Assembly (NCBI GenBank): GCA_029582165.1 | Contig: CM055886.1 | Coordinates: forward strand, 20,852,169 to 20,916,168 | DNA from: Portulaca oleracea | Taxonomy: Eukaryota; Streptophyta; Magnoliopsida; Caryophyllales; Portulacaceae | Direction: 5' to 3' | Length of the DNA: 64,000 bases | Shown: one piece after another, positions 20,419 to 32,225 of the stretch | Layout: the number at the start of each line of letters is the position of its first letter | How positions within the stretch are numbered: the stretch's first letter is position 1 | Position numbers and translations under genes: made by a program | The notes under the pieces: generated by a model | What the model was told of the DNA's origin: nothing | Seen by the model: the letters and a program-made list of their open reading frames with translations, nothing else | Database searches by the model: none

Positions 20419-22542
20419 TCCTCTACTTGCCCTTACCCTTCACTGTTGTCTTTTACATTGAGGACAATGCAACGTTTAAGCATGGGGGGGTTGAATATTT
20501 CACTTCTGTGAATATTTTTCTTGTTTCTCTATTTTTCGTTTATTTTTTCTTTTATTTTCGTCTTTCTTTTTCTTGTTTCATGCTTATTTTTCAGTTTTTA
20601 GTGTGATTTTTTCTTGTTTTTGTATGTTTCTTTTATTTGCTTGTTCTTAGTTTAGTGTGTCTTCTAGTTCTTAGCTTGTTTGCTTGCTTTATTGGAGCTT
20701 TTAGTGTGTTTTTTCTTTAGCTGTTCTTTGTTTTCTTTCTAGCTTTCTTAAGTTTTTCTTTTAGTTTTTAAAATTGCATCCACCTAGATTGCATTAGATA
20801 GTAGCATATAGATTTTTTTTTTCCTTTTATTTCGTTTCTTAGTTTGTTTCTTTTTCTTTCTTTTCCATTCACTTTCCTCAAAAAATTCAAAAAAATCCAA
20901 AAAATTAGAAAAAGACCAAAAAAAATTAGAAAAGACTTGAAAAAAAAACAAAAAAATATAGGATAGGACCAGGATTTAAAACTGGAAACACCTTCGGTGA
21001 TGATTTGTATACCTTTCTTATTTTCAGTTTAACTTGCTTCGCTTAGAAAAGTCTGGATGAGATCTCAAAAGTTTTTGAAACATTTTCCTTCAAATCTTCT
21101 GATTTGAGTCAAGTTATGAAAGTTGTATCTTACTGCTTTGACTATCTTAGAAAGTATAAATATGCCTGCCGCAAATCTTTGGGCTAAATTTAGTCGATTG
21201 AGCCACATCCCGTGAGTCCACATTACCTGAAATTTCGAATTGATCGCTTTTATCAATTCCATGATTTCCTGAATGACTCACCCATTAGTTGCATCTCTAG
21301 AACTTGCTTTGCATCTTACTTGAGACTACATATTTGCGTTGCACGCTGTGGCAAAGTGATTAAGGCATTCATTTTATTTTGTTAAACTACATAGCCAAAT
21401 AGCCTACCTTGCGTTATATTTACCGTTCTTTTTGCCCCGCCTAGCCTTTGTTTATCCTTCTTTCATGATTGAACCCTGACAATACAAGCCTCGGCCTTTG
21501 ATATTCAGTATCCCTTTGCCTTGCTTGGTTGAATGAGAGTTTGTCGTTTTTTGGAAGGAACAGTTGGTTTGGTGTGTTTGTGAACAAAAATATGAAGTTT
21601 GGGAGAGATTGTGCTTATTGTTTCAAGTTGGGAGAAACTGAAAGTCCCACCTTTTGAATAATTGGAGTTTGGTTATGTTGTTCGTACACTATATCAAGGT
21701 CGAAGTTATAATTGCAAAGTTTTCTTCTCCTAGATCACCCACCAAAATAAAATTAAAAAAAAAAAGAAAAAGAGTTCCAAAAGAAAAGGGTGATTAGGGA
21801 GATTCCATTTAAAAGTTCTGAAAGCTTTGACCTAGTTGTATTCAGTTGAGATTTTGATATTGTTGAGGGAGAAAGGTGAAATTCCTTGCATACACTAAGC
21901 AAGAATGAGAGTTTAGAGTGTTATACTCATTGAAAATCAATCTAAGCATGGTCTTAACTCCTCATTCCCAAATTTTACCGATCCTTTCCCCAACCTAAGC
22001 CCGGTTACAACGCGGAAAAGTCCTTTTGATTGTCACTTGTGCATTGCATACCAGTAGTGGAGAGCGAGGTTCTTACCAAGCTTTTGGCAGTTTGTTTCTA
22101 TTGGTCTGAGTATGAGAAAAACCCACATACATATTCAAATTTGATTGATTGAGTGTTTTTATTCATTCCTATGTGAGGTTTGCTCTTTTTTACAGACTTA
22201 CGTCCATAACCAACCGCGCATATTTGCATTATTCTTAGGATTGATGGCGGATTCATGCTTTTGAAGTACTTGTTCTTTCCCATCTGGTTTCTAAAATTTC
22301 TTCCTTTCTCTTTTGAAATGAGTTTTGATCTTGTCCAGACTGATCTTTGTGTTTGCTTGTTGAATTGATGTGTTGGAATGGTTAGCCTGAGGGGGTATTA
22401 AGATTTTGCTTTTGTATTCCTATCCAAAACTCTTTCCGCTTCTTTTTCTTCTTAGGTTTTGTTTTTCCTGTTTGAGCCCTAATCCTCCTGTTTTCAATTC
22501 TGACTTGCTTGGGGACAAGCAAGAGCTAAGCATGGGGGGATT
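20419..22542 (+). other. Athila 3' non-coding region and polypurine tract
   Basis: There is no gene. A second polypurine-like word (AAGCATGGGGGGG) lies at 20478-20490, only 60 bp after the ORF stop. T-rich DNA fills 20500-20870, and an A-rich run of AAAAAATTAGAAAA type words lies at 20878-20960. The functional tract GCATGGGGGGATT lies at 22530-22542, directly before the LTR. Confidence 0.55.
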
Positions 22543-23952
22543 TGATAAGTCGTTTTTATATAGGGTTTTTAGGGATCAAAACATGTCAGTTTCATGCTTT
22601 TTATATCCGAAATCCCGTATTTTTATGTCAATTTCTGTGATTTATACACTTGTTCGTGAGATTGGTGTGTTTTGTAGGAATTAGTGGAATCATATCAAAA
22701 AGCATGAAAAGTTGAAGGAAAAGCGGGAAAAATCAAAGAAAATAAAGAAAGAGTTGAAGAAGAAGAAAGGAAAGAAGAGGAAGTAGCCCAAACATGCCAT
22801 GGCCCAACCTAACTGAGACGGAGCAACAAGGCGCAGCCAGCGTTTTGAAAACGCAGCCAGTGCCTTGTCCAGAAACTTCAGAAGACGAACACCACCAAAA
22901 TGTAGCCAGCGCTTTTCGGGCGCAGCTAGCGCCCAGACGCGGAAGATCCCCACTTTTGAACTAAACGCAGCCAGCGTTTTATGCCCCAATCCGACCCTAT
23001 AAATGGGGTTCATTTCCGCCGTTTGAAAAAGGGAGTTTTGGGGAGTTGCTTTTAGTTAGTATTTATCATCAGCTATCGAGAGTTTTTAGAGAGCTTTTTA
23101 GGGGTACATTTTAGATACTTTCTTTACAGTTAATTCACAAACATTGTTATTAGATTAGATTGTTGCTTGTGATCGCAGAACACGAAAGAGATCGATTCGG
23201 GTGACACGAAGAGATCGATTCGGCCGATTCGAACACGGTTATTTCTATTTTACTTCCATGTTTTCTTGTTCTTGTTTAGATTTTGCGATGTTTACTTTCA
23301 GTAATATGAGTACCTAATTTCCTTTGTTTGGGGGATAAACTTGATGTCTTTCGATTGAATTTGAATACAGTCTCGGTGTTAGGTTATCCTTTTATTCGTT
23401 TAATCCGCGTGTATTGTATGTCATAGTAATTTGGCAAAAGAACGACAGTCTGAGTCTTTACTTGGTAATAGATTCTTGACAACATGACGACAGTTTAAGT
23501 CTTGAATTGGAAGGCGTAGATTGAATAGGTTTAGAAAATAGTTAGACATAATGATTCTTGCATAGGGTCAATTTATATTCAGTTCTTTATCTCTGATTGG
23601 ATTAAATAGTTAGAAATAATGTTTAGTTTAATCATTGTAACTCACTTCGAATCGAAAGATCGAAGTGATAAGGCCTAGAAAGATTATAGACCCCGAATTA
23701 TATTTTTACCTGCACCGGGATTGTTGATAATTTGATTGATTGACTAGAGTGGACTCCCCTGAACGTTTTTAATTAATTGGTTAAACCCTAAAAATTCCTG
23801 CTTTCTTAGTTTAGTTTTAGAAAACCTTACCACAACCCTTGGATCGACCTAGCATTCTTTGTAGCGAACTAGTTTAGTGCGTGGTTGAACACAAATCCCT
23901 GAGAGAGAACGATATTTTTATTACTACACAGACCCGTACACTTGCGTACACA
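22543..23952 (+). repeat. 3' LTR of the Athila element
   Basis: It begins TGATAAGTCG, the usual Athila LTR start, right after the polypurine tract. TATAAATG at 22998-23005 is a likely TATA box, preceded by palindromic words at 22836-22984. The tail GACCCGTACACTTGCGTACACA at about 23931-23952 resembles the end of Athila LTRs, but no matching inverted terminus or TSD can be confirmed, so the end is approximate. Confidence 0.65.
22836..22984. repeat. Athila-specific palindromes upstream of the LTR TATA box
   Basis: GCGTTTTGAAAACGC (22840-22854) is flanked on both sides by GCAGCCAG. GTAGCCAGCGCTTTTCGGGC follows at about 22902 and AACGCAGCCAGCGTTTTA at 22964-22981. The last copy ends about 17 bp before the TATA at 22998. 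Confidence 0.75.
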
Positions 23953-24029
23953 GACACCATATACTTTTAGGTCTGTCAGGACAACTTATATAATACTCTT
24001 TTATATAATACTCTTTCATACAAAAAACC

Positions 24030-26710
24030 TATACACTTTAGCTTCAACAATGGAAAACAAGGAATACTTTCGAGAAAGTGTGTCAGCCACGATGTTGGAA
24101 CTCCCTTTCTAATGCTTTTGCACAAAGTGGAAGGGTTGCATGAATTCTACCCATTTTCCATGTCACGCATTCAATTTGTGTTGGTCGTTGAGGTACTTGT
24201 GGGCTTCGTGATTCGAATGCAATACAAACTCCTTGGGCTGGAGATAATGCAGCTAATGATCAAGGGTTGTACCAAGGCGTAGAACTCCTTGTCATATGTA
24301 TTGTAGTGGAGTCTCGATCCACTATGCTTTTAATTAAACAAAGCAATGGGTCTTTAGTATTCTTGGACCAAAATCGCACCAATTCCAACGTCAGTTGCAT
24401 CACACTCAACCTCAAACAAATTATCAAAGTTCAGGAGTGCTAACAATTAATGGTGAAAGCTTTTCCTTGATAGATTCAAAGGCCTTTTAAGCCTTGGAAG
24501 TCCATGTGAAGACTTCTTTCTTCAAACATTCAGTGATCGTGGCCATAAGTGTTGAGAAATTCTGGATAAAATACCAGTCGAATGAGGTGAGGCCGTGGAA
24601 GCTACGTACTTCAGTAATAGTGGATGGTGTAAGCAGGTTAGGATTGCTTCAACTTTTGATTCATCCATATAGAGTCCTTCCTAGGACACGATGTACCCTA
24701 AGAAGGTCTCCTTCAATGAGAAGAACTTGTGTTTCTTGATTTATCCATAAAGCTTTTGTTTCTGGAGAATCTCAAAAACCTCCTTGAGGTGTTACACATG
24801 CTCCCGTTCATCCTTGGAGTAGACCAAGATCTCATCAAAGTACACCACAAAGAATTTTCCAAGAAGAGGCCTTAGAACTTCGTTCTTTAATCTCATGAAT
24901 GTGCTAGGTGCGCTGGAAAGACCAAACAACATCACTAGCCAAGCCACCTTTAATCTTAAAGGCCATCTTCTATTAGCCTCTTTGCTTCATACAAATTCGG
25001 TAGTAATCACTCCAGAGATCAATTTTGGAGAACACGATAGCGCCATATAGTTCATCCAAGAGATCATCAAGGCGGGGTATCGGGTATTGATACATAACCG
25101 TGATGTTGTTGATAACACGACTCTCAATACACATCTGATAGGTTCCATCCTTCTTCAATACTAGGAGAGCTAGCATGAAGCATGGGCTCAATCTCAAACA
25201 TAACCTTGGGGAATGAGTTCAACGACTTGACGTTGGAGCTCGTTAGTTTCTTCAGGGTTGCATCGATAAGCGAAATTGTTGGGAAGCACCGACCCCAAAA
25301 CCAAGTCTATTTGGTGTCAATACCCCGAATCGTTGGGAGGCCATGAGGAAGATCCACGGGAAAGACATCACAGTATTTGGTGAGGATAGGTTTAATTTGG
25401 GGAGCTAAGGGTGTCACTTCCATACATTGGTTACTCTCACAATAGTAACCGCTCCGGAGATTAATCTTAGAGAACACGATAGCGGCATAGAGTTTATGCG
25501 AGAGATCATCAAGGCGGGGTATCGGGTATTGATACTTGACTGTGTTGTTGTTGATGGCACGACTATCGACACACATCTGATAGGTTCCATCCGTCTTTGA
25601 CACTAAAAGAGCTAGCACGAAGCATGGGCTCAATCTCTCACAAACATGACCTTAGGGGATGAGTTCGACGACTTGACGTTGGAGTTCTTTGGTTTCTTCG
25701 AGGTGCATCGATGCACCGACCCCAAAACCAAGTCTATTTGGTGTCAATACCCCGAATCGTTGAGAGGCCATGAGGAAGATCCACAGGAAAGACATCACGG
25801 TATTGGGTGAGGATAGGTTTAATTTGGGGAGCTAAGGGTGTCACTTCCACACATTGGTTACTCTCGAGCAAAAGGAACCGTGATGTTGTTGATGTCACTT
25901 CGGGGTTGCATCGGTAAGCAGAATTGTTGGGAAGCACGACCCCAAAACCAAGTCTATTTGGTGTTAATACCCCGAATCGTTGGGAGGCCACGAGGAAGAT
26001 CTATGGGAAAGACATCACGGTATTGGGAGAGGATAGGTTTAATTTGGGGTGCTAAAGGTGTCACTTCCTCACATTGGTTACTCTCGAGCAAAAGTAAGGT
26101 GAGGACTTGCTTTCCTTTGTTCAAGGCACGCTCTACCCATGTTCCCTTCATGAGATGGTTCCCCTTCTTACTTTCCAACCCGAGTGTGTTTTGTGGAGTT
26201 GAGTATGGGGTAAAAGGTTGAACATGTTATTCACTTTTCCCATGAACAATAAATACATATTTTTTACTTTATCATGCATGACACCTTGGTAGAATTTCCA
26301 CAGACAAAACATGACATGCATCCATATGCACAATGTCATGACATAACACAACATCTCTATAAGGACCGATTGAAAATGAAATGAGAGATTATTGGTTTAC
26401 CTTTACTTCATCGGTCTAATTGAGCCACTTAAGAGAGTATGCAGAGGATGAGCAATGAAGGGAAGGTTCAAATTTTCCATGAGTGGTGGAGGCCACACTT
26501 GTACAAATTCCACAATCAATCATCACATGGAAAACTCTATCTTAGATCTTGCACTAGGGGCGAAACATCATTTACCTTTGGGTTAAGTCCCGAGGTCCCT
26601 CTTCAATGTGAAGAGATCTTTGAAGGACTAGCACCTCGCCATCTTCGACATCAACTCCAACAACATCCTCAACATTTCCGAGTGTCACCTCTTCATTGTT
26701 TGTGGTGCTT
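24030..26710 (-). pseudogene. Decayed Ty3/gypsy chromovirus, protease to RNase H
   Basis: Minus-strand fragments in the right order cover a protease (MIDCGICTSVAST context, about 26500), a protease-RT linker (PQIKPILSQYRDVFPIDLP), RT (LLVLKKDGTYQMCIESRVIN, YQYPIPRLDDLLDELYGAIV, about 24973-25197), a thumb motif (TEVRSFHGLTSFDWYF, about 24590) and RNase H (about 24050-24400, ending near a VADTLSRKY-like motif). The frames are full of stops and shifts. The linker and RT start are duplicated or triplicated (25301-26095). Motifs fit the chromovirus group of plant gypsy elements; the exact lineage is not resolved. No LTRs are recognisable. Confidence 0.78.
25301..26095 (-). repeat. Rearranged triplication inside the chromovirus fragment
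   Basis: A segment of about 140 bp starting CCAAGTCTATTTGGTGT occurs three times: 25301-25436, 25730-25868 and 25948-26092. The adjoining RT segment of about 200 bp (GATCATCAAGGCGGGGTATC) occurs at 24985-25200 and again at 25441-25640; a short remnant sits near 25870-25930. Copies differ by scattered substitutions. Confidence 0.85.
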
Positions 26711-27165
26711 GGTACGTAACCGATTCATTTACATTGATTGACTCTTTAATTCATATTAAAATTACATACACATAATCATCTATATTTTTCTCATGTGTAT
26801 TACTATAAATAGGATATATAGAAACTTAGGAAGTCTATCTATTAGACATATATATGGTTGGATAATAAGTATTCATTTATACCTTGAGGATGGTTTGTGG
26901 TAGGCGGTAAACTATGCTTTTGTTGTTGCATATATAAATGGTGGGTTTTTTTTTTTTAAATGTGAAAGAAGAGGTGCATAGTACGTGGTTCTTTTTACCA
27001 CGCACAAAATATATTTGTAATAGTCTTTTTGAATTTTTTGAGACCTTCATGTTATCTAATGTTACTCAGTATTGTATATATCCTTAGATCAAAGATTATT
27101 CGTAGAGTGTAGAGTGTGATTGATGGTAAAGATTTTACTCTTTGGTTGCCATAATTTAATTCTTA

Positions 27166-27230
<65 letters not shown>

Positions 27231-27294
27231 TTAGGTAATAATTGATTTCTTATTCTTTTTTTTTTATCATGAAGTTGTTATTCATGTAGTGATC
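26711..27294. repeat. AT-rich spacer with TA microsatellite
   Basis: There is no gene. A nearly pure TA run of about 60 bp lies at 27168-27227. The stretch ends at the left TSD (TGATC, 27290-27294) of the next element. Confidence 0.8.
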
Positions 27295-27546
27295 TGTTGC
27301 CGGGAAGGATAGCATATAGATTATTCTTTATTTAGTTAAGTTTGTTGGGTTCTTATTTAGTTAGTTATTTGTTTCTTTTCTGTTTTCCCTTTCCTCTTCC
27401 CTTTCTCCCTATATATAGGGATCATCTCTACTGTTGTATTCAAGAAGAAAAGACTCAGATTTTTCTGAGCATTAATACAAACATTTCATGCATGATCTGA
27501 TCACAAATATAATGACGATGTTATAAGGAAGATAGGGAGTTTGACA
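27295..27546 (+). repeat. 5' LTR of the copia element
   Basis: TGTTGCCGGGAAGG ... TTTGACA, 252 bp. It contains TATATA near 27411 and the polyadenylation-like AATACAAACATTTC region. It is followed directly by the PBS. Confidence 0.95.
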
Positions 27547-27558
27547 TGGTATCTGATC
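27547..27558 (+). other. Primer-binding site, initiator Met tRNA type, mutated
   Basis: TGGTATCTGATC adjoins the LTR; the usual plant copia form is TGGTATCAGAGC, so two positions have changed. Confidence 0.75.
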
Positions 27559-27734
27559 TATCCGCTTGAATCATTCTTCTTCATCAACTCAATGGTCTTG
27601 GGATCTTCTGCTGATACTCTTCTTTTTCCTCTGGTGATATCCTTTCTCCTTTCTTCTTCCTTGTTTCCTCGTGATTGGTATATAGTCTTTCTTTCTTTTG
27701 TTTCCTCCATGTCTGGTCTCTCCTTTGATTCACC

Positions 27735-29087
27735 GTGGGCGAGGAAAAGGCTATAATTCCAGAAGTAGTTGGTCCTGATCACCCCTTGTACCTACATCAT
27801 TCAGACAACCCCAATTTTAGTCTCACCAATGAACCGTTAATTGGCTCAAGTTATGGCCAATGGAGTAGATCATGTATTGTTTCTTTGAAAGCCAAGAACA
27901 ATCTGACCTTCATAGAAGGAAAGATTGCAAAACCTGCTGCCAATTCTCCTCTCTTGCCTTTTTGGGAAAGGTGTAATAGCATGGTTGTTTCTTGGTTTCT
28001 TCATTCTGTCACAAAAGATATTGCATCAAGCATTCTTTACACTGAAACAACAGCTAAGATTTGGAAAGATCTGAAAGAAAGATTTAGCTATAACCAAGGA
28101 GCTAAAATCTATCAATTACAACAAGAAATGAGTAACCTCAGTCAAGGAAACTTGTCCATTTCGAGTTATTACACAAAATGTAAGCAAGCTTGGGATGAGT
28201 ATGTAATGGTCATCACACCTTGCAACTATATGTCAGATTGTTCTGCATCCAAGCTCATAGCTAGACAACAATTATTTCAATTTCTGATGGGATTGAATGA
28301 ATAATACAGAATAGTAAGGGGCAATATCCTCATGATTACACCCTTGCCTAGTGTCAATCAAGCTTACAGTATTGTTCTTCAAGAAGAGCAACAACAAAAT
28401 ATAAAGAAACCATCCATCCCTGATGAAGGATCCATGGTGTTCAATGTGTCTAGAAATCAAAATCCCAAGAACCAGTATAATGCTTCCCCACAATACCCTG
28501 GACATTCTGGCTACTCATCAACTCAGTCTACACCTAGGCCTCCTAATAGTAGCTCTATTTCTTAGCCTATTCAAAACGAAAGACCCTATTGCTACTATTG
28601 CAAGAAACCAGGACACCTTGCTGAAAAATGTTTCAAACTGGCCAGAAAACAAGCTGAAAGGTCCCAGAAAATTGCTGCTAATGTTCAAACCACTTCTGAA
28701 GTTGCACCTTCTACATCTGAAAATCAAGAAATGACTAGGCATACACTGAGTAATGAAGAGTACACACAGCTGATGCAGCTTCTTGGCAAGCAGAACATAC
28801 ACATTTCTGATCAGATAGACCCACAACGGTCAGCATTCTTGGCAGGTAAATCCTTCTGTTTAATTTCTGACAATCAGAATGTGCAATGGGTAATTGATAG
28901 TGGTGCAACTGATCATATAACCCCTCATATACATCTTTTGTCATCTTTTACACCTGTTGTTACTTCTTGCCTTATTACATTACCTAATGGTGAGCAAGTA
29001 CCAGTAAAGAATGTAGGAAATGTTACACTACAATTTGGCATCACTCTTCAAAATGTCTTACATGTTCCTGCTTTCCATTTAATTTGA
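27735..29087 (+). pseudogene. gag: Copia gag and protease
   Basis: The gag frame 27735-28304 (HPLYLHHSDNPNFSLTNEPL, YGQWSRSCIVSLKAKNNLTF, SISSYYTKCKQAWDEY) is a copia UBN2-type capsid protein. It continues through TAA 28302 and TAG 28563 to a CCHC zinc knuckle CYYCKKPGHLAEKC (about 28592). The protease core WVIDSGATDHIT lies near 28890. The first codon of the open frame is GTG; an ATG at 27709 lies in another frame, so the true start is probably lost by an indel. Both stops follow NE and S where glutamine codons would be expected (CAA/CAG to TAA/TAG). The frame ends at TGA 29085 with a shift. Confidence 0.85.
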
Positions 29088-30066
29088 TTTCTGCCTACAA
29101 ATTAACTAAAGACCTTAAAACGAATTTAGTTTTCATTCCTGGAAACTGTTATATCCAGGACCCTATGAAGACTCAACATCTAACCCTTGGTAGACAACAA
29201 GGAGGTCTTTAGTTGGCCAATAATCCTACTAAAATCAAGGCTACAATTGAAAAACAAGAAAATGATTGTGCTCTCCTCTCCACATCAGAGATTTGGCATT
29301 GCAGGCTAGGACACCCTTCTTTTGAATATCTCACAAAGATTCCTGGGATATCTAGTATCCCTAACACATCAGTTTGCAAGATTTGTCCCCAAGCAAAGCA
29401 ACACAAATTGTCTTTCCCCTCCAGTACCAATAGAGCTGTAAACAAGTTTGAATTGTTACATGTGGATATTTGGGGGCCTTTTAGAGTTCATACATATGAT
29501 GGTTTTCATTCTTTTTTAACCATTGTAGATGATTGTACTCGAACCACATGGATATACCTATTATCTAGTAAAAGTAATACTTTCCCTATGGTTGAGAATT
29601 TTATATATTTTGTAACAAAACAGTTTGGTGCTGTGGTCAAAATCATTAGGACTGATAATGGGAAAGAATTCTGTGATAATCATGCAAATTCCTATTATGC
29701 TCAAAATGGTATTTTACATCAAACCTCATGTGTTGAAAGACAACAGCAAAATGGCATTGTGGAGAGAAAACACAAGCATATTTTGCAAGTTGATAGATCC
29801 TTGTTAATTCAAGCTAGACTCCTATTGAAATTTGGGGTGATTGCATCCTGATTACCACCTACTTGATCAATAGGATTCCCAATTCTGTTATTAATTTTAA
29901 AACACCCTATGAAATGCTCTACAATTCTACTCCTGATTACAATCACTTAAGAACCTTTGGATGCCTTTGTTTTGCTTCCACCCTAAATGTTAACAGACAC
30001 AAATTTGACCCAAGGGCACATCCTTGCATTTTTTTAGGATATTCATTCAATAAGAAAAGGTTATAA
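29088..30066 (+). pseudogene. pol: Copia integrase
   Basis: A GAG-pre-integrase zinc-binding segment (IWHCRLGHPSFEYL ... CKICPQAKQHKLSF) precedes the DDE core: D in LLHVDIWGPF, D in IIRTDNGKEF, and E in QQNGIVERKHKHIL. The downstream [14 protein letters not shown] and [17 protein letters not shown] motifs are typical of copia. A TAG at 29210-29212 and frame changes near 29850 and 30060 break it. Confidence 0.88.
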
Positions 30067-31973
30067 ATTGTATGATCTCACTGATAAAAGGATTATATTT
30101 AGTAGGGATGTCAAATTTTATGAAGAACATTTTCCTTATCATAATCTGACTGCTACTAATGATGTTGCATTACCTAACTCTATTTTCTTATCAAACATTG
30201 CTGAGGATGGAGAAAACCATGACAAAGCTCAGTCAGTTCAAAGTTATGTGATCCAGGAACAACAAAGTCTGACCACTACCAATAGAGAACCTCTCTTGCA
30301 TATTCAAACATCTTCAGAAGCTACTAGCATACCAACCAGAAGATCTACAAGACCCACCAAACCCCCCACATATTTAAAAGATTATGAAACACAACTGCCC
30401 AAATTTAGCAATGCCATCCAGTTCACTGCCCTCTCTGCTTCTCAACAACAACAAATTAATGAACTTGATTATTTGGAAGAGCCTAAATCCTATAAACAGG
30501 CTGCTAATCACCAACAGTGGGTTAATGCTATGAAGAAAGAGATAGAGGCTCTTTTACTAAACAACACTTGGACTGAGGTGGATCTCCCCCCAGGAAAGAA
30601 GGAAATTAGTTCAAAGTGGGTATACAAAAAGAAAAGCTTAGATATGATGGCTCATTGGAAAGATATAAGGCTAGACTGGTCATAACGGGAAACACTCAAA
30701 GAGAAGGACTTGACTACAATGAAACCTTCAGTCCTGTGGTCAAAATGACCACAATTAGAACCATTATTGCTTTGGCTGCATCAAGAAATTTGTCCCTCTA
30801 TCAACTTGATGTGGACAATGCCTTTTTACATGGTGATTTACATGAAGAAGTGTATATGAAGATGCTTGAAGGAATTCACAATCCTCAAAATAAAGTGTGC
30901 AAACTACAGAAATCTTTATATGGCCTTAAACAACAAGGATACAATCAGTCCAAAAATGACTACAGTTTGTTTACTAAAAGGACTTATGATGATCTAACTA
31001 TTGTGGTTGTTTATGTTGATGATGTTTTGCTTACAAGTTCATCTATTATAGAAATTGACAAACTCAAGGATCAGCTAAACAATGCTTTTGGCATTAAGGA
31101 TCTTGGACTCCTCAAATACTTCCTAGGTCTTGAAGTCTCTTATTTACGTCAAGGGATCAGCTTATCTCAAAGGAAATTTACACAAGATCTCATCAAAGAA
31201 TCTGGGCATCTTAATTCTAAACCTACTGCAACCCCTCTCCCTTTAAATTGCAAATTAAATTCTTACTCTGGAACTCCTCTAACAGACCCTAGTATTTACA
31301 GGAATTTTATTGGCAAACTTAATTTTCTTTCTAATACTCGTCCTGACATATCCTTTGCAGTTCAAATACTCAGTTAATTTATGCAATCTCCCAAGACATC
31401 TCACATGGTTGCTTTGGACAATCTCATCAGATATGTAGCTGGTACATCAAGACAAGGGATCATACTCAAAGGCATTGACAACATATATCTTACTGCATTC
31501 TCTGACTCTAACTGGGCAACCTGCTCCATATCTAGAAGATCAGTCACTGGCTATGTAATTTTGATGGATAAATCTCCCATCAGTTGGAAATCCAAAACGC
31601 AATCCACTGTGGCAAGATCATCAACTGAAGCTGAGTATAGAGCAATGGCCCAAAGCTGCAGCTAAGATAACTTGGTTGGTTAGCTTGTTGAGAGAACTAG
31701 GAGTTGTTATTTCTAGTCCTGTTACTCTCCACTGTGACAACTAGTCTGCCTACACATAGCCAGAAATCTTGTCTTCCACGAGCGCACAAAACACATAGAG
31801 GTGGATTGTCATTTTACTCGAGACAAAGTCATGGAAAGTTTGCTTTAATTGAGTTATCTTCCAACACAATCACAACTGGCAGATGTCCTCACTAAAATCC
31901 TTCCCTCAAATCAGCATTGGCACTTACTAAACAAGCTTGGCATGCTTCCACAGCATCTAAGCTTGAGGGGGGG
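30067..31973 (+). pseudogene. pol: Copia reverse transcriptase and RNase H
   Basis: RT begins after a spacer. Motifs are NNTWTEVDLPPGKKEISSKW, YNETFSPVVKMTTIRTIIAL, QLDVDNAFLHGDLHEEVYM, the catalytic VVYVDDVLL (about 31009) and GLLKYFLGLEVSY. RNase H has DSNWATC and STEAEYRAMA. Lesions are a frame change near 30650, TAA 31375 and a shift near 31660. A polypurine tract GAGGGGGGG (31965-31973) touches the 3' LTR. Confidence 0.88.
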
Positions 31974-32225
31974 TGTTGGCGGGAAGGATAGCATATAGAT
32001 TATTCTTTATTTAGTTAAGTTTGTTAGGTTCTTGTTTAGTTAATTATTTATTTCTTTTCTGTTTTCCCTTTCCTCTTCCCTTTCTCCCTATATATTAGGA
32101 TCATCTCTACTGTTGTATTCAAGAGGAAAAGACTCAGATTTTTCTGAGCATTAATACAAACATTTCATGCATGATCTGATCACAAATATAATGACGATGT
32201 TATAAGGAAGATAGGGAGTTTGACA
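31974..32225 (+). repeat. 3' LTR of the copia element
   Basis: 252 bp, starting TGTTGGCGGG. It differs from the 5' LTR at about eight positions and is followed by TSD TGATC. Confidence 0.95.

Larger units (their letters stand above)
17352..23952 (+). mobile_element. Athila-group Ty3/gypsy element, 3' part
   Basis: The stretch begins abruptly at the Tat LTR end. It holds the CGAGCTAACGACGTTAAACAAAGC word that follows pol in Athila/Cyclops elements (about 17893), an Athila ORF1 (env-like) reading frame, a polypurine tract and a 3' LTR beginning TGATAAGTCG. The 5' half (LTR, gag, most of pol) should lie left of the Tat insertion, outside the window. The LTR right end is set at about 23952 (CGTACACA) and is uncertain. 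Confidence 0.72.
27295..32225 (+). mobile_element. Complete Ty1/copia retrotransposon
   Basis: Two 252-bp LTRs (27295-27546, 31974-32225) start TGTTG and end GACA. They are flanked by the 5-bp TSD TGATC at 27290-27294 and 32226-32230. Gag, protease, integrase, RT and RNase H follow in copia order. By eye the LTRs differ at eight positions (about 3 percent), so the insertion is moderately old. Several stops and frameshifts make it non-coding now. Confidence 0.95.

Noticed and set aside
26439..26741. 100-codon plus-strand frame
   Set aside because: The minus strand here reads as the decayed gag-protease region of the chromovirus, so the plus-strand frame is a shadow.
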